DNA of 64,000 nt, taken from NCBI GenBank assembly GCA_047967505.1, contig CM106541.1; one strand, written 5' to 3'. This document shows, one piece after another, positions 56,769 to 64,000 of this stretch (its first letter is position 1; the number at the start of each line of letters is the position of its first letter). The notes under the pieces were generated by a model, which ran no database searches, was not told where the DNA came from, and saw nothing but the letters and a program-made list of their open reading frames with translations. The DNA comes from Dipteris shenzhenensis. Taxonomy: Eukaryota; Polypodiophyta; Polypodiopsida; Gleicheniales. Both the position numbers and the translations under genes were made by a program.

Positions 56769-56812
56769 CCCTATTCCGCCGGCGGAATAGGGGGAGATGC
56801 ATGCCAAACTCC
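56768..56812. repeat. palindrome family, copy F (left arm cut at 13 bp)
   Basis: cccctattccgcc and its complement, then the full right arm through gagatgcatgccaaactcc. The left arm is replaced by the LRR fragment, so the joint lies inside the palindrome. Confidence 0.92.
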
Positions 56813-56830
56813 CTGGAACTTAGTGACTCC

Positions 56831-56893
56831 TCAAAGGAGTTTGGCATGCATCTCCCCCTCAAAGGAGTTTGGCGGAATAGGGGGAGATGCATG
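56831..56893. repeat. palindrome family, two rearranged half-copies (G)
   Basis: tcaaaggagtttggcatgca and tctccccct (left half), then at 56859 tcaaaggagtttgg joined directly to cggaatagggggagatgcat (right half with the centre deleted). The tcctcaaaggag flank is the complement of the ctcctttgagga flank of copy A, so the full unit may be an 80-bp palindrome. Confidence 0.88.
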
Positions 56894-58702
56894 ATCAGGA
56901 AGATGATTCACCTCCTTAGATTAATCACAAGATGTGAGAGAGAGAAACACAAAGGAAGGGGATGGAGAGATCTGACAGCAAAAGCCATAGCTCTGCTGTG
57001 CTAGAGTCGTAGATTCTAGCTCCACAGAGGCCTCATCCTTTCAATGATGACTTAGAGAAGATCATCCAAGTAGATCATCTTTCTCCTCTGTTGGATGAAT
57101 CCAACGAGATCATCTTTCTCCTTTGTTGGATGTCACAAGCACCGTTAGCCCGCCACCCTCCTAAACATCAAAAGAAAGTCCTCGTTCAGATAATCCGAAA
57201 AACACAGAAAAACAATGCCGAGACGACTCACATGATGACAAGGAAGGAGACGATGCAGAGAGCCCTGTGTTCAAGCTCTTTGTAAGCTCTTCGTCCCGGA
57301 GCCTCGCAGTTAGAGCTTTCCTAGCAGCCTCTCCTTGTAAGCGCTTCCCACCTCCCCTCTCAGTTATGAGCTTTTCATAGTAGTCTCTCTGTGAATCATC
57401 ATGCCCTCAACTCTACTTGGCAATCTTTCATGAAGCAAAGTGGAGGTGAGCTTACAAGATCTGAGGACAAGATCTGAAGCATGGGCCAAAAGTAGAAGCA
57501 GTTCACGAACCAAAGCCTACGAGAGGACCGTCAACGGTAGGCCAGAGAGGCTCTTACACACAACGCTGTTTTGTGGACAGTGCAAACATCTTGGACAGGG
57601 CTAATTTCACTCATAAAATGGATGGCTAGAGTTTGATGAGAGTGCAGAGCTGCGCTCAGAGACCGTTTGCTACAATAGAAGACCACTTGTCATAGCTTTG
57701 GAGTGACGATATCGACTGGTAGAGGGCGAGTAAATGCATGTCCACTCCATCATATGTACAAAAATGGGAGTTTCTCGAGGTTGATGGTTTCAAATCCACT
57801 ACTCGAGCATGGACATTGTAGTCACATGCATGATTGGAACGTTATCTTTCTCACTCTGAAAAATGATTTATACCAAATTTTATAATTGTCTTGGATTAAT
57901 TATCAATGCAAATGAATTTCATATTTTTTTTCATAATTTGAAATAAAACATTTATGATATCAAAATATAATATTTAAACAAAAACAACTCAAGCCATACA
58001 CTAAGTTTTGAGTCAATTTTATTTAAATGCAAAGTTGATAGATTTAAAAAATAACATTTTCTACATCATTAGCTAAATATTCCTTAGTAGTTATGCAGAT
58101 GTATGTGATCAATCTTTCACATTGTCATCTATCTTTTGCAAAACATGCATTATAATATGTTTTTCAATCACCCCCTTAAAATTTAGAAGAATACATGCAT
58201 GTAAAAGTATATCCCATCCTTTCATTGGTGGCACACACTTTTCAAGATCGCATTACTATATCACTACTCCACCACCTTTCACTACCCCACCACCTTTCAT
58301 GGCATTTATAACTATACCAACACCTTTCATGAGTGCCATGCAATTTAAGAATTGTCATCATATTGAATCACTACTCTAGCACTTGCCTCCAAGTTTTATA
58401 GCTCTGTTCGCACCTGCCTCCACATAGCATTTGAGGTGCGTGCTTCATGTTCAATACTACCTCGACCACTTACTTTTGTGAGCCGCGGTCATTCTTGTTC
58501 TTTTGCTTTGGCACCAATGAACTTCCCTGGCATGTGAGGTATCTCCACCTTCAAAAACTTTCCCTTCCTTTTTCGGCATTATTTATGGGGCATCGGACGG
58601 TAGATACTTCCTGACTTCTACAGTCTACAACAATTGCTTTCACAGATTTTGAAGCTTCTTCTGTAAAAGAAAAAGCATTTATCCTTGTTCGAAAGCTTTC
58701 TT
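56894..58702. other. MULE stuffer and transposase upstream region
   Basis: No domain seen. A direct repeat of atcatctttctcctctgttggat occurs at about 57071 and 57110. 57880-58100 is A/T-rich, and 58270-58330 holds three ccaccacctttcat-like copies. The stretch before 58703 would hold the transposase promoter; I see no certain TATA box. Confidence 0.45.
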
Positions 58703-61700
58703 ATGGAAATGGAGAGTAGTGCTTTGCTTCATGACGAGAATGGCGTTTTGTTACTACAAAAGGTTGCTCAAAATGGTGTGTGCATGCTTGAGGAGAATGA
58801 AATAGTTTCGGTCTTCAGTTTGATTTCTTCTACCATCAGCATTCACCAGTGTATGGATGTGTCACAGCAAGAGGTTGTGTTTGAAGTGCCATTTGCAATG
58901 AGAGGAGATGGGAGGGAATATACCTTGGACATTCAATTCGGGAAATAAGTTCATTGTGACTGGGGATAGATTGCCTTCAACAGATAAGCCATTCCATAGT
59001 GTCGTTGACAAAGATAAGCCATTCCACAGTGTCGTTGACGTGTTACGTAAATTGCCACCTTCTAATTCTCTTTTTATTTCTTTCCAAATGGTCTCTTCAA
59101 TTAAATTTGTCAAGGAGCTACCTAAGTCATATGATGGAAATATTCTGTTTGAGCTGCCTCCAACATTCCAGGAGCGAAAGACACTAGGATTGGAAAACAA
59201 GTTTGATGGTCATGTTTGGAGTGAGGATGTTACAACAAATATTGCTAGCTTCAATGGGATAGTTAGATTGAGGAAATGTGCAGGTCGATTGCAATGTGAT
59301 AGTAAGATGTGTCCTTTCTTTCTGAGATCAGGTGTTAGAAATGAGAGTCATTGGAAGGGACGATTAATAAAGATTCCAGAGATCCACCAAGTCACAGGTG
59401 GTACTCTCAAATGCTATCATTGCAAGACTAGTCCACTTTGCATTGCCAGGTGTCCTTGCAAATTGTACATATGTCTTCCAAGAGACACCATGGAGCATCC
59501 AGTGAGTAGATGTGCGATTCACATTGGTTTTCATATGCATGTGGTGGCAGAGGGATCATCTAGGAGTGAATTGGATGAGTTGAAAGGAAAGGTTTCTAAA
59601 ATGGTGGAAAGTAAGCATCCTTCTAGGCCTAAGGCTTTGCAAAAAATGGTGGCAGAAGAGATGGTGTTGGAAGCTATCATTCCAAACAATGATCAATCCA
59701 ATCCTTTGACTGACACTGAACTGGATTCGTTGCTAAAAAAGATGGAGCCTTTGCTTGACAATAAGAGGTAAGGTGTTCAGTACTTTTTCATTACTCTTCT
59801 TCTTGAATGCACAGTTCCTACCTTTGATTTTAACGAGCTTAGATTTGTGCATGTGTGTAGGGTGTCTAGATGGAAGAAGGATGTGGATGAACAAAAGGGT
59901 GGAGGTGAACAAAGCCTTGATAGTATTTTGGAATTGAAGTCAAGGAGTAGATACGAATACATCCAAAGCATTGTTTTCCCAGGACAGTTATCTTTTTCAT
60001 CCTTCAATAGATGCCACATTTTCAAGATGTCTACAAAAGGTCCTGGTTCTGGTGTGGACCTAGTCAACAAGATGCGACCCAATGGAGAGCTTGGGCAGTG
60101 CTGGGTTTGCTTTGATCATGTGAAGAGGATTCGAGGTTGGTCAACAATGGCTTGCCATGTTTACAACCCTCATCTTCAAGAACTCCAAACAATAGCCATT
60201 GGGGATTTCAAAGGTGAGGACACAGAGAGCCAGGTGATTTTTTGGGAATTGTTGAACCAAGTCATGGGGAAAGAGGGTTTTCATAAAGCACAGTTTCATG
60301 GTTTCATGGGGGATGAAGCTCAGGCAAATTGGAGGGCTGTTAGGATTGTCTTTAATGGGGGCCCAGAGAATGTGATGATGGGAAAGGAGCGCACTTGTTT
60401 GTGGCATTGGGAGGATAATCTTCATAAGCATGCTACAAAATGCATCCCACCTCATGACCAAGAGGAGTTCAAGATGAGATGTAGACAATGGAAGAATTCT
60501 CCAACCAAGGAGGCTACCATGTATGCATTCAAATCATTGTGTGAATGGCTTGAAAATGGTCATGCAATCGAGGGCAACATCCACTTTATTCAGACATGGC
60601 TCATGTGGTGGCACTCAAGAGTTTACCACTGGGGAGAATACATTTTGAAAGTGAGTGACTTGAAAATTTTAACATTGTTAATCCATTGAAATCTTGCATC
60701 ACTGCTTCCTCCTTACCAAAGTTGATTTCTTATTCTTGTGTAGGAGATGGAAGCTGAAGAACGTTACCTTGTTCCTAGGACTAACCTGTCTGAATCAATC
60801 CATGGTAGTTGGTTGAGCACAAACAATGGCGTCAAGTATGTGTCATTGTATGATGCATGCATCACTGACATGACTGTAGCAATCTTGCAAAGTAGTAAAC
60901 AAGGATCCTACATGAGAGGCAAACATATTGGTGAAGGTCCGACAGTGCAAAAACTAAGAAGAAGAGAATCATTGTGGAGTAAAAAATCCTATTCGAAAAG
61001 AAATTTCATTGACCTTACAAATGATGTGGCTACAGAACTTGGAGTGGCACACGAAGGTGGGATTGACCTTGGAGATATTAGAACAGTACGGAAGAAAAGA
61101 CCAAAATCCATGTCCTCTACAATCCATAAAGATGACTCCCACAGACCTGAGTATCAAACAGTTAGCACACCAGTGCCAAGAAGAAGACATTCAGGTTCAA
61201 TTGTGATTGACAATAAAAATCTTGATGGTTGTGAACAAGGTGTGGCAGAGGTGCAAATACATCAGACAAAGTGGGCGATTCGACGTACACAGGCAGGGAG
61301 TCAAGTCCGCTGCCAAGGGTATCTACATCGAAGGGGGGGGAAGTGTAACAAGTTAATTGACTCAAAGGGAAGAAAAGGAGCTTTGGGAGTCCCTGCACCT
61401 TCATTTTTTGGGAGGATTAGAACACCGATAGGTGTAAAGTTACAAATGATCTGGTTCTGTGGGGATAGCGTGGACCACTCTTGGAATCCAACAAAAGCAA
61501 TTGAGGCGTTGCAAGAACCAGCGCCAGCAAAGTGGAAGGTTGCTGAAGGAACTAATATCAGCTTGGAAGAGTTGCATATTCTTATAGAAGGAGGATTTGT
61601 TCTAGAAGAACCACTTCAAAAAGGGTCAAGGAAATTTGAGCAGGGCCATAAAAAACGTTTGGAGAATCAAGCGAGGCCTGAATTTCGAGAGGGCCAGAGA

Positions 61701-62063
61701 GTTGTCTTTACAAAAAAAATAAGTAAAGATATGCAGGCAAGGATGGATTCAGCAAGGGCTATGGAATGTGAGGTGCTTCATGTGAATGAGGTGGAGCCTA
61801 AGGAGCATGTGGAGTTTATTGTTGGTACAACTGGGTCTCGCATGAGGGGGCTTCAATATACAGTGACCATATCTGTTTTTCCATCTTGCACTTGCGAAGA
61901 CTTCCTATTTAGGTCTGGAAGATTGGATCATTACATTCCTTGCAAGCACATTTACTACATACTATTGCAGTACTTGGGTCTAGATGTAGAAAATCACAAA
62001 GAGGTCCACCAAGCATCAATGACAAAACAAGAGCTTTACAATGCACTTTCAAGAATCCCGTGA
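58703..62063 (+). CDS. MULE transposase with GCM/WRKY-like zinc region, DDE core and SWIM finger
   Basis: Exons 58703-59767, 59861-60650 and 60744-62063, with two 93-bp introns (gtaagg...tgtgtag; gtgagt...tgtgtag). Dropping one A in ggaaataag at about 58943-58945 gives 3174 nt, 1057 aa plus stop; as sequenced, exon 1 is frameshifted. Residues 190-275 hold a Cys/His cluster: RKCAGRLQCDSKMCPFF, then KCYHCKTSPLCIARCPCKLY and CAIHIGFHMH, similar to the WRKY-GCM1 type DNA-binding fingers known in MULE transposases. The catalytic core has CWVCFDHVKRIRGWS (D about 437), GFMGDEAQANWRAV (D about 505), TCLWHWEDNLHKH (the C/D-x2-H motif) and NLSESIHGSW (E about 634). A SWIM finger, PSCTCEDFLF...YIPCKHIYYIL (CxC...CxH), lies at about 1000-1025. 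It would cut and integrate the element by binding the TIRs. A 30-bp in-frame duplication (DKPFHSVVD twice) lies at 58983-59042. The ATG at 58703 or 58709 could be the start. Confidence 0.87.
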
Positions 62064-62549
62064 TGTGGACATACGTACCTACTACTCTAGTCTTCTATGG
62101 ATAGAAAACATTTTGTGTCGAGGCACTGCTCACCAGATTGTGGTTTTGTGTACTCTTTGTGGTCATGACATGTCTTCATGGGTCTTTCGCTCTGCTATAG
62201 TTTTTCTACACCTCAGTTTGTCACTATGTGAATGGTGCAACTGAGTTAGTGTCTACATGGCGTAATTTTTGACTATTTTGTCATTTTATAATATAGCTCG
62301 GTTTGGTATATGTATTTTAAACATATAATAATGAAAGATTCCCTGACATTTTTAACTGCTGGTTCTTTGATATTTTTGTTATCTTGTAATATTGTTGGGT
62401 TTGGTACATGTGTTTTAAACATATTACGATCAGAGTCTCCCTCACATTGAATAATTAAATACTAAATATACATATTCCTTGGAATAATATTGGTGACGTG
62501 ATGTACTACATTTAGGTCCAAGAATAATGTTTTTATCCATATTCTCTGA
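62064..62549. other. MULE right sub-terminal region, no gene
   Basis: Transposase 3' untranslated region. It includes a diverged duplication around ttttgt(t/c)at(c/t)ttgtaatat and tttggtaca/tatgtgttttaaacatat at about 62280-62335 and 62380-62430, possibly sub-terminal repeats that bind transposase. Confidence 0.5.
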
Positions 62550-62596
62550 CATGCCGCTCGCCGCTCAGCGATTTCTGCTTGGAAAATGGAAACCCC
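62550..62596 (-). repeat. MULE terminal inverted repeat (right)
   Basis: Read on the minus strand from 62596: GGGGTTTCCATTTTCC, then AAGCAGAAATCGCTGAGCGG and CGAG. It shares GGGGTTT, CAGAAA and GAGCGG in the same order as the left end. Confidence 0.72.
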
Positions 62597-62605
62597 TCCA
62601 TCAAG
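62597..62605. repeat. target-site duplication of the MULE (right)
   Basis: tccatcaag, the copy of 45763-45771, inside the ILDG codons of the Helitron helicase. Confidence 0.88.
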
Positions 62606-64000
62606 GATGTCAAGATTTCCTAAACATATTTCCACTATCATGCTTGGCTTTAGTTGGAGTTTTTGGCATAGTCCTGCTGTGTTTGTTGGATTTGAAAGTA
62701 TTGTAATTGTTTTGTAGCATGTCTTGTGGCGTTTGTCCATTGCTTTAAGAATATGAGGATTTTCTTTGAGTAAGTGGAATACTTCTTCATTATGAGCGTC
62801 TTTGGAGGCATTGGTGTAGAATAGGTGTGGTACACTCTCTTTTTGAACTGGTTGTCTATGATATTTTTCGTTAATGTATGATATGTTGTTTGTTGTATGT
62901 TGTCCCTTTCTTATTCTATCAAGTATTTGAATATATTGGGAATTTTCTTAGTGCATTGGTTCTGTTAATTCATATTGCAAGACATTGTCCTTCCAAAAAG
63001 ATGTTTGCATACTTGTTTGTGTTGATTGGTTGATAAATAGCCACGGATCCTTAGTGGGACTAGCTTGGCACAAGTCTCCACAAAGGAGAATATCAACACC
63101 TCCAAAGGGTTCATTGTGGTTGTGCTTGATTTCACAAAGTCGCATATCAGCCACTGCAACTAGTGTGGAATGGCCTATCAAAGATACTTCATCAAACACA
63201 ACAAGTTGAAGGTCTTTGTAGAATTGTGACAGTTCTTGTAATTTTTCACTAGAAAGACTTGTGTAGTGTGATGCCATTAGAGGCAGGTGTAGTGCGGAGT
63301 GTATTGTGGTTCTGCCAATGTTGAAAGCAGTTTTTCCCATATATGCTAGGAGAAGAACTTTTGGGGAGTCTATATTATGTGTTTGTTTGTGTGAGTAGTT
63401 TCGCAAAAGTGCTTGTACTATTATCAAAAGTGTGAATGTTTTTCCTGTTCCTGCATTTCCTATCAAGAAGAGGTGAAATGCTTGTGAGGGGAAAATCCTT
63501 TTTTTTAGCATTATGTCTTCTACAATCAAACGTTGGTTTGTGTTTAAGGTTCTAAAGTTAATGTAGTAATCATTATTTGGTGCCATTGTATATTTTTTGA
63601 AAGTGTAATTAGGAAGTTGCTTTGGTTTGGGTTGATTGGGCATGTCTATTGCAATGTCATAGTTCTCAATGTTATTGTTCATGTCAATTTATGATGTGCT
63701 TGTGTTGGTGTAATTACTTGTTGAATTTTCCATTAGTTTTGGAATTAGCTTGTTGAATTTATCTTTGTTTGGGTCAATAATGTGTTTGTTGTTGTTGTAT
63801 TTATCATGCCATGTTAAAGTGTAGTTATCAAGGCTTGGTTCTACTTTGTGAAATGGAAGAAATTGAAGACATTGCTCTCTATAGTAGTTCTCAGGGTCCT
63901 TTATCTCATTGTAGTTGTTGTGATTGGCATTCTCATTTTGTCCATCTCCTTGAGGATGGAAGGCTATAGTAAATTTCAGTTTGGTTCCGAGATTCTCTAA
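62606..64000 (-). pseudogene. Helitron, 5' half: PIF1-like helicase (runs off the window)
   Basis: On the minus strand from 64000 the frame reads YYREQCLQFLPFHKVEPSLD and TWHDKYN (the segment before the helicase in Helitron proteins). An in-frame TAA lies at 63691-63689. It continues TLNTNQRLIVEDIM, then FLIGNAGTGKTFTLL (Walker A, about 63460), LQLVVFDEVSLIG (Walker B), ILLCGDLCQASP (GDxxQ motif) and QYELTEPMH, then a TAA at 62950-62948 in place of the usual Gln or Arg. The same frame resumes to HNEEVFHLLKENP, TILSNPTNTAGLCQKLQL and IVEICLGNLDILDG, where the MULE splits it; it continues at 45771. Two stops, one frameshift and the insertion inactivate it. The Rep nuclease would lie beyond 64000. 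Confidence 0.87.

Larger units (their letters stand above)
45772..62596 (+). mobile_element. giant Mutator-like element (about 16.8 kb) nested in a Helitron
   Basis: The borders follow from three facts. A 9-10 bp duplication (tccatcaagg) flanks the segment. The two ends are imperfect inverted repeats (GGGGTTT...CAGAAA...GAGCGG). Excising it rejoins the Helitron helicase in frame (ILDG then LVNG). It encodes a MULE-type transposase near the right end (58703-62063, outward) and a ParB-methyltransferase gene near the left end (50458-46697, outward), with stuffer of captured gene fragments and palindromes between. It has the structure of an autonomous Pack-MULE with an extra enzyme gene. Confidence 0.88.

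Noticed and set aside
52219-56893. CRISPR-like array
   Set aside because: The palindromes are unevenly spaced by hundreds of bases to over 1 kb, vary in length, and lie in a eukaryotic transposon; there are no spacers or cas genes.
45763-62605. hAT element instead of MULE (8-bp duplication reading)
   Set aside because: If the end G bases are all given to the TIR the duplication is 8 bp, but the transposase has the MULE core, C-x2-H motif and SWIM finger and no BED finger or hAT dimerisation domain.

Overview
The window looks like nuclear DNA of a land plant with a large, repeat-rich genome. The signs are Ty1/copia elements with a tggtatcagagc primer-binding site, Ty3 polyproteins of plant type, short GT-AG introns of about 50-190 bp and many microsatellites. 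A fern, bryophyte or lycophyte seems more likely than a flowering plant, but the sequence does not settle this. I see no conventional host gene, tRNA or rRNA. Almost everything readable is mobile DNA, most of it decayed.

Layout. 1-23.4 kb: relics only, namely a minus-strand LTR-element primer site (1.08 kb), LINE endonuclease (3.6-4.0 kb, -) and reverse transcriptase (5.5-6.9 kb, -) pieces, a Ty3 protease piece (4.6-5.4 kb), a copia RT piece (13.3-13.6 kb, -), a Ty3 integrase followed by a protease (16.7-18.0 kb) and a LINE C-terminus with an open 258-codon frame (19.0-19.8 kb, -). 23.404-30.878 kb: a structurally complete copia element with two 257-bp LTRs, a 5-bp target duplication, PBS and PPT, but with a broken polyprotein and an unusually long leader. 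32.1-33.3 kb: LTR, PBS and gag start of a second copia. 33.6-35.5 kb: Ty3 gag and LINE ORF1-like relics. 38.2-40.9 kb: Ty3 RT-RNaseH-integrase with minisatellites downstream.

44.8-64 kb is the most interesting part. A minus-strand Helitron with a PIF1-like helicase and a C-terminal EEP endonuclease has been split, in the middle of a codon-perfect helicase motif, by a 16.8-kb Mutator-like element (MULE, about 45772-62596). The insertion is flanked by a 9-10 bp target duplication and has imperfect terminal inverted repeats; removing it restores the helicase frame exactly. The MULE carries two multi-exon genes. At its right end lies a transposase of about 1057 aa (GCM/WRKY-like zinc region, DDE core, SWIM finger). 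At its left end, on the other strand, lies an 11-exon gene for a protein of about 954 aa that combines a lysine-rich tail, a ParB/sulfiredoxin-like domain and a beta-class (N4/N6-type) DNA methyltransferase fold. Between them is about 8 kb of stuffer DNA with captured host-gene pieces (tyrosinase first exon, LRR-kinase repeat, coiled-coil exon, others) and at least seven copies or part-copies of one near-perfect palindrome, several exactly at fragment joints. A transposon that brings its own ParB-methyltransferase, by analogy with other transposons that carry chromatin-modifying cargo, is my candidate for a poorly described system.

Both MULE genes, and the Helitron endonuclease, contain exactly one extra A in an A-run; dropping it makes each gene model an exact multiple of three. 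This may be a sequencing artefact rather than real decay.
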